The position numbers and the translations under genes were made by a program. Shown here in pieces: positions 16,402 through 26,736 of a stretch of 64,000 nucleotides of DNA. Every line of letters begins with the position of its first letter. Within the stretch, counting starts at the first letter, position 1. Origin of the DNA: Limnohabitans sp. (lineage in GTDB: Bacteria > Pseudomonadota > Gammaproteobacteria > Burkholderiales > Burkholderiaceae_C); contig NZ_JAAVVW010000003.1 in the NCBI RefSeq assembly GCF_023910625.1, positions 868,001 to 932,000 on the forward strand, written 5' to 3'. The notes under the pieces were generated by a model. That model was not told the DNA's origin and ran no database searches. It worked only from the letters and a program-made list of their open reading frames with translations.

Positions 16402-18006
16402 TTAAACGGCTACTACATTCTCTGGTGTTGGGGTGTCACTCAGCGGCAAAGCAGGCAAACGGATCAGGTGGTCAAAGGCGCTCAAGGCGGCTTTGGCACC
16501 TTCCCCCGCAGCGATGACGATCTGCTTGTAAGGCACTGTGGTGCAATCGCCCGCTGCAAACACGCCGGGCACGTTGGTGTGGCCTTTGGCGTCCACCACG
16601 ATCTCGCCGAATTTGCTCAGCTCAACCGTGCCCTTGAGGAACTCGGTGTTGGGCACCAGGCCAATTTGCACAAACACGCCTTCCAACTCGACCCAATGGT
16701 CATCGCCGGTCGTGCGGTCTTTGTAGCGGATGCCGTTGACTTTGCCGCCATCGCCCGTGATTTCGGTGGTCTGGGCGTTGGTGTGGATGCTCACGTTGGG
16801 CAAGCTCTTGAGCTTGCTCACCAGCACCGCATCGGCCTTGAGTTGGTCGGCAAATTCAAACACTGTGACGTGCTTGACGATGCCCGCCAAGTCAATGGCC
16901 GCCTCAATACCGGAATTGCCGCCACCGATCACGGCGGTGCGCTTGCCCTTGAAAAGAGGACCGTCGCAATGCGGGCAATAGGCCACACCCTTGTTTTTGT
17001 ACACGGCTTCGCCGGGCACGTTCACATTGCGCCACCGGGCCCCGGTGGAGAGGATGACCGAACGGGCTTTCAAAGAGCCTCCATTGGCCATTTGCACATC
17101 AATCAGGCCGCCTGACTCGGTCGCCGGGATGATTTTTTCGGCGCGTTGCAAGTTCATGATGTCCACCTCGTAGTGGCGCACTTGGGCTTCCAGAGCTGCC
17201 GCAAACTTGGGGCCGTCGGTCTCCAGCACAGAGATGTAGTTCTCAATCGCCATGGTGTCGTTGGTCTGGCCGCCAAAACGCTCGGCGGCCACTCCCACAC
17301 GGATGCCTTTGCGCGCAGCGTAGACAGCCGCAGCCGCGCCGGCAGGACCACCGCCCACGATCAACACATCAAAGGGGTCTTTGGCGGTCAGCTTGGCCGC
17401 GTCGCGTTCACCGGCTTTGGTGTCCAGTTTGGCCACGATTTCTTCCACCGACATGCGGCCAGAGCCGAACACTTGGCCGTTGAGGAACACCATGGGCACC
17501 GCCATGATCTGGCGCTCTTGCACCTCTTTCTGGAAAGCACCGCCTTCGATCACCACGGTTTTGACCTGCGGATTGACGATGGCCATGAGCGACAAAGCCT
17601 GCACCACGTCGGGGCAGTTGTGGCAGCTCAGCGACATGTAGACCTCAAAGTTGAAGTTGCCTTCAAGGGCCTTGATGCTGTCGATGACGTCAGACTCGAC
17701 CTTGGGGGGATGACCGCCCGTCCACAGCAGGGCCAACACCAACGAGTTGAACTCGTGGCCCAGAGGCAGGCCCGCAAAACGCACGCCTTGCGTTTGATCC
17801 TCACGCGCCACCACAAACGACGGCTTGCGTGCGTCGTCACCCGAGGTCTCCAAGCTGACCTTGTCAGACAAACCGACGATGGTCTCCAGCAGGCTCTTCA
17901 TGTCGGTGCCGGTCTCGCTGTCGTCCAACGAGGCGATCAGGCGGATCGGCTGGCGCAGCAAGGCCAGGTATTGCTGCAATTGGGCTTTGAGGGTGTCGTC
18001 GAGCAT
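16402..18006 (-). CDS. ahpF: alkyl hydroperoxide reductase subunit F
   Basis: NADH-dependent flavoprotein disulfide reductase that regenerates AhpC; 534 residues (E. coli 521). The N-terminal double thioredoxin-like domain carries [14 protein letters not shown] (CxxC about 128-131). The FAD motif is [18 protein letters not shown], the catalytic disulfide is [13 protein letters not shown], and the NAD motif is [32 protein letters not shown] closes it. The start [17 protein letters not shown] at 18006 aligns with the family; an upstream extension is rejected. It follows ahpC after 182 bp, longer than usual for an operon, so separate or read-through transcription is possible. Confidence 0.96.
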   Translation of the reverse strand: MLDDTLKAQLQQYLALLRQPIRLIASLDDSETGTDMKSLLETIVGLSDKVSLETSGDDARKPSFVVAREDQTQGVRFAGLPLGHEFNSLVLALLWTGGHPPKVESDVIDSIKALEGNFNFEVYMSLSCHNCPDVVQALSLMAIVNPQVKTVVIEGGAFQKEVQERQIMAVPMVFLNGQVFGSGRMSVEEIVAKLDTKAGERDAAKLTAKDPFDVLIVGGGPAGAAAAVYAARKGIRVGVAAERFGGQTNDTMAIENYISVLETDGPKFAAALEAQVRHYEVDIMNLQRAEKIIPATESGGLIDVQMANGGSLKARSVILSTGARWRNVNVPGEAVYKNKGVAYCPHCDGPLFKGKRTAVIGGGNSGIEAAIDLAGIVKHVTVFEFADQLKADAVLVSKLKSLPNVSIHTNAQTTEITGDGGKVNGIRYKDRTTGDDHWVELEGVFVQIGLVPNTEFLKGTVELSKFGEIVVDAKGHTNVPGVFAAGDCTTVPYKQIVIAAGEGAKAALSAFDHLIRLPALPLSDTPTPENVVAV

Positions 18007-18188
18007 GGTGATCTCCGGTTTTTCGGGGGGCAGTGAACTTGGACCCGCGCTTGTGGCGCAGGCCAGGGAACAGGGGGAATTGGGGTGAATTTGGGCGAAT
18101 TGAGGGGGAATGCGTTGAGCGCAAGGCACGCAGGCTTGTGGCCCGCATGCGTTGAACTCAGCGCCCTGACCAGCAGGGCACCCGAGAT

Positions 18189-18755
18189 TCAGATCTTGCC
18201 GACCAGGTCGATGGAAGGAGCCAAAGTCTTGGCGCCTTCTTTCCACTTGGCGGGGCACACTTGGCCGGGGTTGGCGGCGGTGTACTGAGCGGCTTTGAGC
18301 TTGCGCAGGGTCTCGGACACGTCGCGGGCGATCTCGTTGGAGTGCACTTCGGCGGTCTTGATCATGCCTTCGGGGTTGATGATGAAGGTGCCGCGCAATG
18401 CCAGGCCTTCTTCTTCAATGTGCACGCCAAAAGCGCGTGTCAGGGTGTGTGTCGGGTCGCCAACCAATGGGAACCTGGCCTTGCCCACAGCAGGCGATGT
18501 CTCGTGCCACACTTTGTGCGAAAAGTGGGTGTCGGTGGTCACGATGTAAACCTCGGCACCAGCTTTCTGGAACTCGGCGTAGTTGTCGGCCGCGTCTTCG
18601 ATTTCTGTGGGGCAGTTGAAGGTGAAGGCGGCGGGCATGAAAATCAGCACCGACCACTCACCCTTGAGGGTTTCGTTGGACACTTGCACAAACTTGCCGT
18701 TGTGGAAAGCCTGGGTTTTGAAAGGCTGGACTGGGGTATTGATCAAAGAGGACAT
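18189..18755 (-). CDS. ahpC: alkyl hydroperoxide reductase subunit C (peroxiredoxin)
   Basis: Typical 2-Cys peroxiredoxin of 188 residues that reduces H2O2 and organic peroxides, recharged by AhpF. Peroxidatic Cys48 lies in [16 protein letters not shown]; the usual Val before Cys is Asn here. Resolving Cys167 lies in GQVCPAKWK. The start [12 protein letters not shown] at 18755 is chosen by family length and by CCAAGGA upstream. The leader is AT-rich and carries the palindrome AATGAG/CTCATT (18791-18806). Confidence 0.96.
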   Translation of the reverse strand: MSSLINTPVQPFKTQAFHNGKFVQVSNETLKGEWSVLIFMPAAFTFNCPTEIEDAADNYAEFQKAGAEVYIVTTDTHFSHKVWHETSPAVGKARFPLVGDPTHTLTRAFGVHIEEEGLALRGTFIINPEGMIKTAEVHSNEIARDVSETLRKLKAAQYTAANPGQVCPAKWKEGAKTLAPSIDLVGKI

Positions 18756-19049
18756 GGTCATTTCCTTGGAGTGATTAATAAAAACTATCAAATGAGAAAA
18801 CTCATTGGTCACAATCATAATGCAACCTAGGGTTTTTACTCATGAGTAGTTTCTATGGGGCCGATTGGCAAAAGCTTTGCGCCCAAACACCACCAAGGTC
18901 AAACAGTCCGAGATTCATACCCCGTCGACCCCAACCCCAGCACAAAGAAATAGCACTGATTGGACCAGGTGACGATGCACCAGCACTGATGCGAGTCTGT
19001 CACCAGGCCAACCCAAGGGACACCATGGAACATTGGCCCCGGCCGCAAG
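18756..19049. other. ahpC promoter region and gap to cfa
   Basis: No gene seen in 294 bases. The part next to ahpC (18756-18840) is clearly AT-rich. It contains the inverted repeat AATGAG-AAAA-CTCATT (18791-18806) and, on the minus strand, GATAGTTTTTATTAATC. The latter matches half of an OxyR site (ATAG...) only loosely. The remainder is GC-rich and featureless. Confidence 0.5.
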
Positions 19050-20225
19050 TCACATCAGCGGCCTGCGATAACCCCCGGCCTGCCCGCCCGGGGCCAGTAC
19101 CACTTGCCAGAGCTGGTTGTCACGGGCTCGGAATGTGCCAGCGCAACACAAGAGGTAGTAACGCCACATGCGGTAAAAGCGTTCTCCATAGCGGTCTTTC
19201 AGAGACGGCCAGGCCGCTTCAAAGCGCGCATGCCAGGCCATCAGCGTTTTGTCATAGTCCTCGCCAAAGTTGTGCCAGTCCTCCATGACAAATTGGTCTT
19301 CGCTGTAAAAAGCGATGTCCGATGCCGAGGGCAGCGCGCCATTGGGGAAGATGTATTTTTCGATCCACGGATCGATCCCGGCACCCGCGCGATTTTTGCC
19401 AATGGTGTGCAGCAAAAATAAACCGTCGTCCCTCAGGCTGCGCCGGGCCATATCGAAGTAGGCGCGGTAGTTTTTGTGGCCCACATGCTCAAACATGCCG
19501 ATCGAAGCCACACGGTCAAAGCGCTGCTCGCCATGCGGGTTGAACTGCCGGTAATCGACCAGCTCAAAGCGCACCGGCAAGTCACGCGCCTTTTGCGCGC
19601 CCAGTCGGGCTTGCTCTTTGGAGATGGTCAGCCCCACACACTGCACCCGGTAATGCCGGGCCGCAAACAGCATCAGGCTGCCCCAGCCGCAACCAATGTC
19701 CAGCAGCGTCATGCCAGCTTGCAATTGAAGTTTTTGGCAAATCAGGTCCAGCTTGGCCTCTTGCGCCTGTGCCAAGCTTTGCGCCACAGGCCAATAACCG
19801 CAGCTGTAGGCCATGGACGGGTCGAGCATCGCTTCGTACAAATCGTTGCCCAAGTCGTAATGCATTTCACCCACCAGCCAAGCCCGTTGCGGTGATTGCA
19901 AATTCGTCAGTCGGGCCTTGAGCGATGCCCACAACCACCCGGCCCTGCCCACCTGCTCGTCCAGCCGCGCCCGCAAAATCCGCGCGATCAACTCGTCCAC
20001 CTGGTCGCAATCCCACCAGCCATCCATGTAACTCTCCCCCAGACCCAAACTGCCGCTGGTCAGGATGCGGTCAAACATGGCGGGGTGGTGCACCCGCATG
20101 TCCCAGGATCTTCCGCCGCCGACCCGGATGTCGGCCGTGGCCAGCAATTCGCAGGCGCGCCGCCAGTTGTCGTCGGTACTCACCAAAACGGTTTCGTTCT
20201 TGTCCCAAATGAGCTCTGAAGCCAT
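19050..20225 (-). CDS. cfa: cyclopropane-fatty-acyl-phospholipid synthase
   Basis: Transfers a methylene from S-adenosylmethionine to cis double bonds of membrane phospholipids; 391 residues, as in E. coli Cfa. The N-terminal domain holds GSLGLGESYMDGWWDCDQVD; the SAM-binding motif is LDIGCGWGSLMLFAARHYRV; GITxS-like GLTISKEQARLGAQKARD and IGMFEHVGHKNYRAYFD follow. The C terminus has FPNGALPSASDI and MWRYYLLCCAGTFRARDNQL. The ATG at 20225 has AGGAG six bases upstream, preferred over a GTG at 20246. The product is normally induced in stationary phase. Confidence 0.95.
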   Translation of the reverse strand: MASELIWDKNETVLVSTDDNWRRACELLATADIRVGGGRSWDMRVHHPAMFDRILTSGSLGLGESYMDGWWDCDQVDELIARILRARLDEQVGRAGWLWASLKARLTNLQSPQRAWLVGEMHYDLGNDLYEAMLDPSMAYSCGYWPVAQSLAQAQEAKLDLICQKLQLQAGMTLLDIGCGWGSLMLFAARHYRVQCVGLTISKEQARLGAQKARDLPVRFELVDYRQFNPHGEQRFDRVASIGMFEHVGHKNYRAYFDMARRSLRDDGLFLLHTIGKNRAGAGIDPWIEKYIFPNGALPSASDIAFYSEDQFVMEDWHNFGEDYDKTLMAWHARFEAAWPSLKDRYGERFYRMWRYYLLCCAGTFRARDNQLWQVVLAPGGQAGGYRRPLM

Positions 20226-20404
20226 GCGGTTCTCCTGTTCACCCACCTACCCGGTCCGGTCGACCGTGAATGTGATCATGTTAGGGACCCCTCTGGGCCA
20301 GTGTCCATTCAGCAAATCCGGTAGCCCAATACCGGGTTCTCAGTACAGAAAACCAGACACAAGCGCGGGAATTGCGCCCATTTTTACAGGCCATGCGGGC
20401 ATAA

Positions 20405-20425
20405 TTGACGTTGACGTAACGTCAA
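20405..20425 (+). promoter_or_regulatory. palindromic operator upstream of acyl-CoA SDR (LiuR-like)
   Basis: Arms TTGACGTT (20405-20412) and AACGTCAA (20418-20425) form a perfect 8-bp inverted repeat with a GACGT spacer, ending 19 bp before the ATG of the SDR gene. Such TTGACGT/ACGTCAA sites resemble LiuR-type MerR operators that control branched-chain amino-acid and fatty-acid catabolism in proteobacteria. Regulator identity is inferred. Confidence 0.5.
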
Positions 20426-20444
20426 TCATATTCAGGAGCAACAC

Positions 20445-21203
20445 ATGGACATTCAAGGCAAAGTTTTCATCGTCACCGGCGGCGCATCGGGCTTGGGCGA
20501 AGGCACAGCGCGCATGCTGACGGCCCATGGCGGCAAGGTGGTGATTGCCGACATGCAGGCTGAAAAAGGTGAAGCGATTGCCAAAGAACTGGGCGGGGCC
20601 TTCGTCAAGTGCGATGTGAGCAATGAAGCCGACGGCCAGGCCGTGGTCGCCAAAGCCGTGTCCATGGGCAAGCTGGTGGGTTTGGTCAACTGCGCGGGCA
20701 TCGCCCCGGCCGAAAAAACCGTGGGCAAAAACGGCGCGCACAACCTGGCCATTTACATCAAGACCATCATGGTCAACCTGGTCGGCACCTTCAACATGAT
20801 CCGCTTGGCCTCTGAAGCCATGTGCAAAAACGAGCCCGAAGCCACCGGTGAGCGCGGCGTGCTGATCAGCACCGCCAGCGTGGCCGCTTACGACGGCCAA
20901 ATCGGCCAGGCCGCCTATGCCGCATCCAAAGGTGGTGTGGTCGGCATGACCTTGCCCATCGCCCGCGACCTGGCGCGCAACGGCATCCGCAACATGACGA
21001 TTGCCCCCGGCATCTTCGGCACCCCCATGCTGTTTGGCATGCCGCAAGAGGTGCAAGATGCGCTGGCCGCAGGCGTGCCCTTCCCCAGCCGCTTGGGCAC
21101 CCCGCAGGACTACGCCAAACTGGCCAAACACATCATTGAAAACGACATGCTCAACGGCGAAGTCATCCGGCTGGACGGCGCGATTCGTCTGGCTCCGAAG
21201 TGA
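20445..21203 (+). CDS. SDR family dehydrogenase, 3-hydroxyacyl-CoA dehydrogenase type II-like
   Basis: NAD-dependent short-chain dehydrogenase of 252 residues. It resembles HSD17B10/type II 3-hydroxyacyl-CoA dehydrogenase: [15 protein letters not shown] (nucleotide binding, about 11-25), [39 protein letters not shown] followed by KGG (Ser, Tyr, Lys catalytic set) and [18 protein letters not shown]. The insert [20 protein letters not shown] is characteristic of this subgroup. The ATG is preceded by TTCAGGAGC. It likely oxidises 3-hydroxyacyl-CoA in fatty-acid or isoleucine breakdown. Transcribed alone under the palindromic site. Confidence 0.9.
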   Translation: MDIQGKVFIVTGGASGLGEGTARMLTAHGGKVVIADMQAEKGEAIAKELGGAFVKCDVSNEADGQAVVAKAVSMGKLVGLVNCAGIAPAEKTVGKNGAHNLAIYIKTIMVNLVGTFNMIRLASEAMCKNEPEATGERGVLISTASVAAYDGQIGQAAYAASKGGVVGMTLPIARDLARNGIRNMTIAPGIFGTPMLFGMPQEVQDALAAGVPFPSRLGTPQDYAKLAKHIIENDMLNGEVIRLDGAIRLAPK

Positions 21204-21414
21204 TCTGAGCTTTTCCTTGCCCAAAACACAGCGCTCACCCGAACATCACAAGCCACTTGAGTCTGATCGCTTTGGTCTGACTGAGCGCACGCAAAACCCT
21301 TTGCGCCACGGCCGCTCCAACCTGCAAGACCTGCGCAACGAGCAGCCCAAAGCGCAGAATAATCCGTGCCTGGATCGGCTCCAACAGAACTGCCCCCACA
21401 AGTTCTGGACGAGC

Positions 21415-21443
21415 CATCAAAAACGGCAGCCAAAGCTGCCGTT
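21415..21443 (-). terminator. rho-independent terminator of acs
   Basis: Perfect 9-bp inverted repeat AACGGCAGC/GCTGCCGTT with a four-base loop (21422-21443), followed on the minus strand by TTTTTG. It starts 20 bp after the acs stop. Confidence 0.85.
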
Positions 21444-21462
21444 ATTTCAACCGACACCAAAA

Positions 21463-23424
21463 TCAGTAAGCCTGCCCCAGTTGCCCCAGGATGGCGGGGT
21501 TCTCAAGTGTCGAGATGTCCTGCGTGATCTCCTCGCCCTTGGCCAGCGAACGCAGCAGGCGGCGCATGATCTTGCCCGAACGGGTCTTGGGCAGGTTCTC
21601 ACCAAAGCGGATGTCTTTGGGCTTGGCAATTGGACCGATTTCCTTGGCGATGTGGTCGCGCAATTGCTTGGCAATCGCCTTGCCTTCGTCGGTGTTGGGC
21701 AGCGAGCGCTTGAGCACCACAAAGGCGCAAATCGCCTCACCCGTGGTGTCATCGGGGCGGCCCACCACTGCGGCTTCGGCCACCAGCTCGGTGCAGCTGA
21801 CCAAGGCCGATTCGATTTCCATGGTGCCCATGCGGTGACCGGAGACGTTCAGCACGTCGTCGATGCGGCCGGTGATGGTGAAGTAACCGGTTTTCTCGTC
21901 ACGGATCGCACCGTCGCCCGCCAAGTAGTACTTGCCTTTGAAGTCATCGGGGTAGTAGCTCTTTTTGAAACGCTCGGGGTCACCCCAAATGTTGCGGATC
22001 ATGGAAGGCCATGGGCGCTTGACCACCAAAATGCCGCCTTGGCCATCGGGCATGTCTTTGCCGGTCTCGTCCACGATGGCGGCTTGGATGCCGGGGAAGG
22101 CCAGCGTGCAAGAGCCGGGGACCATGGGCGTGGCACCAGGCAAAGGCGTGATCATGTGGCCACCGGTTTCGGTCTGCCAGAAGGTGTCGACGATGGGGCA
22201 ATGGCCGCCGCCCACATGCTTGTGGTACCACTCCCAAGCGGCGGGGTTGATCGGCTCACCGACCGAACCCAACAAGCGCAGGCTCGACAAGTTGTAGCTC
22301 TTGGGGTGCACAGCATCGTTGGCTTCAGCGGCCTTGATGAGTGAGCGAATGGCGGTGGGCGCGGTGTAAAAGATCGAGACCTTGTGGTCCTGGATCATCT
22401 TCCAGAAACGGCCCGCATCGGGGTAAGTGGGCACGCCCTCGAACACGATTTCGGTGCCGCCCAAAGCCAAGGGGCCATAGGTGATGTACGTGTGGCCCGT
22501 GACCCAGCCGATGTCGGCGGTGCACCAGAACACATCGTCAGCCTTCAGGTCAAAGGTCCACTTGGTGGTGAGCGCTGCGTGCAGCAGGTAGCCGCCTGTG
22601 CTGTGTTGCACGCCTTTGGGTTTGCCGGTCGAGCCCGAGGTATAGAGCAAGAACAAGGGGTGCTCGGCACCCACCCACTCGGGCTCGCAGGTGGTGGCTT
22701 GCTGGTCAGCCAGCTCGGCCATCCACACGTCGCGGCCAGCGGTCATGGCGATGTCGGCGCCCGAGCGCTTGACGACCAAGACATTCTTGATGGAGCCGCA
22801 ACCGCCCAGGTTGATGGCATCGTCCACGATGGATTTGAGGGGCAGCAACTTGCCGCCGCGCACCTGGTTGTCGGCGGTGATCAAGGCCACCGCACCGGTG
22901 TCTTCGATGCGGTCGCGCAACGACTGGGCTGAGAAACCCCCGAACACCACCGAGTGGGTCGCTCCAATGCGGGCGCAGGCTTGCATGGCGGCCACCCCGT
23001 CGATCGACATCGAGATGTAGATGACCACGCGGTCACCCTTTTTGATGCCCAAGCTTTTGAGCGCGTTGGCGAATTGGCAGGTCTTGGCCAACAATTGGCT
23101 GTAAGTGACCTTGCTCACTTCGCCGCCGTCAGCTTCAAAAATGATGGCGGTCTTGTTGCCCAGGCCTTTTTCGACGTTGCGGTCCAGGCAGTTGTAAGAG
23201 GCGTTCAACGTGCCGTCTTCGAACCACTTGAAAAAGGGCGCGTTGGATTCGTCAAGCACCTTGGTGAAAGGGGTCTTCCAGCTGATCAGCTCTCTGGCCA
23301 GACGGGCCCAATAGCCTTCGTAATCGGCTTGTGCTTCTTGGCAAAGGGCTTGGTACGCAGGCATACCGGAGACATGGGCGTTTTTGACAAAGTCTGCACT
23401 GGGTTGGTAAATCGTGGGGCTCAT
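21463..23424 (-). CDS. acs: acetyl-coenzyme A synthetase
   Basis: AMP-forming acetyl-CoA synthetase of 653 residues, activating acetate (or propionate) for the TCA/glyoxylate cycle. The P-loop-like motif is [38 protein letters not shown] and [20 protein letters not shown] are typical Acs blocks. The acetylatable Lys618 lies in [11 protein letters not shown], so Pat/CobB-type control is possible. The start [12 protein letters not shown] at 23424 has GGAGACAA upstream; a longer in-frame extension lacks family residues. A hairpin terminator follows. Confidence 0.97.
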   Translation of the reverse strand: MSPTIYQPSADFVKNAHVSGMPAYQALCQEAQADYEGYWARLARELISWKTPFTKVLDESNAPFFKWFEDGTLNASYNCLDRNVEKGLGNKTAIIFEADGGEVSKVTYSQLLAKTCQFANALKSLGIKKGDRVVIYISMSIDGVAAMQACARIGATHSVVFGGFSAQSLRDRIEDTGAVALITADNQVRGGKLLPLKSIVDDAINLGGCGSIKNVLVVKRSGADIAMTAGRDVWMAELADQQATTCEPEWVGAEHPLFLLYTSGSTGKPKGVQHSTGGYLLHAALTTKWTFDLKADDVFWCTADIGWVTGHTYITYGPLALGGTEIVFEGVPTYPDAGRFWKMIQDHKVSIFYTAPTAIRSLIKAAEANDAVHPKSYNLSSLRLLGSVGEPINPAAWEWYHKHVGGGHCPIVDTFWQTETGGHMITPLPGATPMVPGSCTLAFPGIQAAIVDETGKDMPDGQGGILVVKRPWPSMIRNIWGDPERFKKSYYPDDFKGKYYLAGDGAIRDEKTGYFTITGRIDDVLNVSGHRMGTMEIESALVSCTELVAEAAVVGRPDDTTGEAICAFVVLKRSLPNTDEGKAIAKQLRDHIAKEIGPIAKPKDIRFGENLPKTRSGKIMRRLLRSLAKGEEITQDISTLENPAILGQLGQAY

Positions 23425-23586
23425 CTGATTTGTCTCCTGTTTGACGTGGCGTTTTGAAAACTGGCGTAAATGTCGGCGTTCGCTCTTACAAAGCACTGAC
23501 GAAGGGTGCCCAAGGCCATTTTCTACCGAAACCGCTGATCCAAGCCCTAAAATTCGGGTTTGCCCGAAGTACCCGGCTCTCAACCC

Positions 23587-24195
23587 ATGAAAATCATGCC
23601 CAAAACCACGCCTCCCCATCAAAGCGCTCTGAATCCACTCAACAAGTTCATTTTCGCCAGCCGTTGGCTGCAATTGCCTCTTTACTTGGGGCTGATCGCC
23701 GCACAAGCAGTCTATGTGTTCCATTTTTGGGTGGAGTTGGTGCACCTGCTCGAAGCGGCATTTGGCAGCCAAACCGCACTGCAGGCGCTGGTCAACAGCA
23801 TCGGCTACAAAGCCGATGCGCCCATCACCTCACTCAACGAAACCGTGATCATGCTGGTGGTGCTGGCCCTGATCGATGTGGTCATGATCTCCAACTTGTT
23901 GATCATGGTCATCGTGGGCGGCTACGAAACCTTTGTGTCGCGTCTGAACCTGGAAGACCACCCCGACCAGCCCGAGTGGCTCGACCATGTGAACGCCTCG
24001 GTGCTCAAAGTGAAACTGGGCACGGCCATCATCGGCATCAGCTCGATCCACCTGCTCAAAACCTTCATCAACGCGGCCAACTACGACGAAAAAGTACTGA
24101 TGTGGCAAACCATCATCCACATGGCTTTCTTGCTCAGCGCCATCGCCATTGCCTACGCCGACCGACTCATGTCTCACCACGAAAAGGCGCACTGA
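23587..24195 (+). CDS. YqhA-family inner-membrane protein (TIGR00645)
   Basis: Integral membrane protein of 202 residues with about four helices: [40 protein letters not shown] with [29 protein letters not shown] and a C-terminal helix [19 protein letters not shown]. The [10 protein letters not shown] segment identifies the UPF0114/YqhA family. Function is unknown. The ATG at 23587 is used; an alternative lies 27 bases upstream. It precedes the fumarase gene by 46 bp on the same strand, perhaps co-transcribed. Confidence 0.85.
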   Translation: MKIMPKTTPPHQSALNPLNKFIFASRWLQLPLYLGLIAAQAVYVFHFWVELVHLLEAAFGSQTALQALVNSIGYKADAPITSLNETVIMLVVLALIDVVMISNLLIMVIVGGYETFVSRLNLEDHPDQPEWLDHVNASVLKVKLGTAIIGISSIHLLKTFINAANYDEKVLMWQTIIHMAFLLSAIAIAYADRLMSHHEKAH

Positions 24196-24241
24196 GCGCC
24201 TGATAACGACCATTTTTTGGTTTTCTCGAGATCAAAGCACC

Positions 24242-25795
24242 ATGACCACCCTGATCAAACAAGCCGACCTGATTGAATCCGTCGCCGCCGCGCTGCAATT
24301 CATCAGCTACTACCACCCCGCTGACTTCATCTCGCACCTGGCCAGCGCTTACGAGCGCGAGCAAAGCCCGGCAGCCAAGGACGCCATTGCGCAAATCCTG
24401 ACCAACAGCAAGATGAGCGCGATCGGGCACCGCCCGATTTGCCAGGACACCGGCATCGTCAATGTGTTCCTCGAAGTCGGCATGGACGTGAAATTCGACG
24501 GCTTCACCGGCAGCCTGGAAGACGCTGTCAACCAAGGCGTGCGCCAAGGCTACAACTTTGCCGAGAACATGCTGCGTGCGTCGGTGGTCTCTGACCCACA
24601 TTTCAACCGCAAGAACACCAAGGACAACACGCCCGCTGTGATCTTCACCAGGATCGTGCCCGGCAACAAGGTCGATGTGACCGTGGCGGCCAAAGGCGGC
24701 GGCAGCGAAAACAAGTCCAAGCTGATCATGCTCAACCCCGGCGACAGCATCGTCGATTGGGTGCTCAAAACCGTGCCCACCATGGGCGCAGGCTGGTGCC
24801 CACCCGGCATGCTGGGCATCGGCATCGGCGGCACCGCCGAAAAAGCCGTGCTCTTGGCCAAGGAAAGCCTGATGGACGACCTGGACATGTACCAGCTGCT
24901 CGAAAAATCCAGCCAGGGCGAAAAGCTCGACCAGGTCGAAGAGATGCGCCTGGAGCTTTACCACAAGGTCAATGCCCTGGGCATTGGCGCGCAAGGCCTG
25001 GGGGGGCTTACCACCGTGCTGGACATCAAAATCAAAATGTACCCCACGCACGCGGCCAGCAAGCCGGTGGCCATGATCCCCAACTGCGCCGCCACCCGCC
25101 ACGCGCACTTTGTGCTTGACGGCTCTGGCCCAACGTATTTGGAAGTGCCTTCGCTCGACCTGTGGCCCAACGTGGGCTGGACGGCCGACACCGAAAAAAG
25201 CCAGCGCGTGGACCTGAACACCCTCACGCCCGAGCAGGTCGCCGCTTGGAAACCCGGCCAAACCCTGCTGCTCAACGGCAAGATGCTCACCGGCCGCGAT
25301 GCCGCACACAAGCGCATTCAGGACATGCTGGCCAAGGGCGAGAAACTGCCTGTGAGTTTCAAGAACCGCGTGATTTATTACGTCGGCCCGGTGGACCCCG
25401 TGGGCGACGAGGCCGTGGGCCCCGCAGGCCCAACGACTTCTACACGCATGGACGGCTTCACCGAAATGATGTTGGGCCAAACCGGCCTGATCGCCATGAT
25501 CGGCAAAGCAGAACGTGGCCCAGTCGCGATTGAGGCCATCAAAAAGCACAAGAGCGCTTACCTGATGGCCGTGGGCGGCGCAGCCTACCTCGTGTCCAAA
25601 GCCATCAAGCACGCCCAAGTGGTGGGCTTTGCCGACATGGGCATGGAAGCCATTTACGAATTTGACGTGGTCGACATGCCGGTGACGGTGGCCGTGGACG
25701 CGGGCGGCACCAGCGCCCACATCACCGGCCCCGCCGAATGGCAAAAGCGCATCGCCACCGGCGAGTTCAAGGGCATTGGCGTCACAGCAGGTTGA
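24242..25795 (+). CDS. fumarate hydratase, class I (iron-sulfur)
   Basis: Class I [4Fe-4S] fumarase of 517 residues, single-chain FumA/FumB type, interconverting fumarate and malate. Cluster/active-site blocks are GHRPICQDTGIVNVFLEVGM, PPGMLGIGIGGTAEKAVLLA, and PNCAATRHAHFVLDGSGPTY; the C-terminal beta domain includes GPAGPTTSTRMDGFTEMML. The start MTTLIKQADLIESVAAAL at 24242 is family-like. Class I fumarases are oxygen/iron sensitive; no class II fumC is in the window. Confidence 0.94.
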   Translation: MTTLIKQADLIESVAAALQFISYYHPADFISHLASAYEREQSPAAKDAIAQILTNSKMSAIGHRPICQDTGIVNVFLEVGMDVKFDGFTGSLEDAVNQGVRQGYNFAENMLRASVVSDPHFNRKNTKDNTPAVIFTRIVPGNKVDVTVAAKGGGSENKSKLIMLNPGDSIVDWVLKTVPTMGAGWCPPGMLGIGIGGTAEKAVLLAKESLMDDLDMYQLLEKSSQGEKLDQVEEMRLELYHKVNALGIGAQGLGGLTTVLDIKIKMYPTHAASKPVAMIPNCAATRHAHFVLDGSGPTYLEVPSLDLWPNVGWTADTEKSQRVDLNTLTPEQVAAWKPGQTLLLNGKMLTGRDAAHKRIQDMLAKGEKLPVSFKNRVIYYVGPVDPVGDEAVGPAGPTTSTRMDGFTEMMLGQTGLIAMIGKAERGPVAIEAIKKHKSAYLMAVGGAAYLVSKAIKHAQVVGFADMGMEAIYEFDVVDMPVTVAVDAGGTSAHITGPAEWQKRIATGEFKGIGVTAG

Positions 25796-25850
25796 TGCAA
25801 CCGAACTTGGCCTGGCCTCGCAAGCGGCCTTTTTTCAGACCCGCCACCCC

Positions 25851-26708
25851 ATGACCTCCGACCAGCGCCCCATCGGCGTGTTTGACAGCGGCATTGGCGG
25901 CCTGAGCGTGCTGCAGGCCTTGCACACAGAACTGCCGCACGAGCGCTTTGTGTACCTGGCCGACAACGCGCACGCACCTTACGGCGAAAAAACCGATCTT
26001 TACGTCCGACAACGCACGCACGCCATCACCGAACATTTGCTGGCGCAGCACCAGATCAAGGCGCTGGTGGTGGCCTGCAACACCGCCACCGCAGCGGCCA
26101 TCCATGAGCTGCGCACGCAACACCCACAACTGCCGCTGGTGGGGGTAGAACCCGCGCTCAAACCCGCCGTGGCCCTGAGCCAGACAGGCCACATAGGTGT
26201 GATCGCCACACGCGGCACTGTGGCCAGTGACAAGTTCGCGCGTTTGCTTGAATCTGTGCAAGGACAAGCCCGGTTCACGGTGCAGGCCTGCAATGGCCTG
26301 GCCCTAGCCATCGAACAAAGCACCCTGCCCCAGCATGCCGCGCAGGCCCAAAAACGCATCACCGAACTGCTGGCGCAATACACCACCGCCATGGGCACGT
26401 TTGGCAAAGGCCCAGGCCAGATGGACACATTGGTGCTGGGCTGCACGCATTACGTGTTTGTGGAAAAGCCATTGAAGGCGCTGCTGGGTCCCGATGTGCA
26501 GCTGGTGTCGACCGGCGAGGCGGTGGCCCGCCAGACCAGGCGCTTGCTGGAAACCGCTGGCCTGCTGCGTTCAGACCCCGCACCCCCGCAGACCATCCAA
26601 CGCATGCGATTATTCACCACCGGTGACTTGCATGGCCTTGAGGCTGCGGCCCGGCGATGGCTGGATTTGCCGCAAGGGGCCTGTCACAAAGCGCCTGAAC
26701 ACGTCTGA
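25851..26708 (+). CDS. murI: glutamate racemase
   Basis: Supplies D-glutamate for peptidoglycan; 285 residues. The N terminus IGVFDSGIGGLSVLQALH is diagnostic. The two catalytic Cys are Cys76 (VVACNTATAAA) and Cys198 (LGCTHYVF), each with its Thr. APYGEKT and the phosphate/carboxylate loop VEPALKPA are also present. The start at 25851 (MTSDQRPIGVF) is chosen; an in-frame codon at 25776 overlaps fumarase and adds no family residues. Confidence 0.96.
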   Translation: MTSDQRPIGVFDSGIGGLSVLQALHTELPHERFVYLADNAHAPYGEKTDLYVRQRTHAITEHLLAQHQIKALVVACNTATAAAIHELRTQHPQLPLVGVEPALKPAVALSQTGHIGVIATRGTVASDKFARLLESVQGQARFTVQACNGLALAIEQSTLPQHAAQAQKRITELLAQYTTAMGTFGKGPGQMDTLVLGCTHYVFVEKPLKALLGPDVQLVSTGEAVARQTRRLLETAGLLRSDPAPPQTIQRMRLFTTGDLHGLEAAARRWLDLPQGACHKAPEHV

Positions 26709-26736
26709 AGGCAGGACCCAACAGACGCCCTGCTGA

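Noticed and set aside
18756..18840. OxyR binding site upstream of ahpC
   Set aside because: Only one loose half (GATAG...) is visible; the four-part ATAG/CTAT pattern is not met, so it is not called.
18842..19288. Plus-strand open frame between ahpC and cfa
   Set aside because: It runs antisense into the cfa 3' end, is Pro/Arg/His rich, and has no ribosome site.
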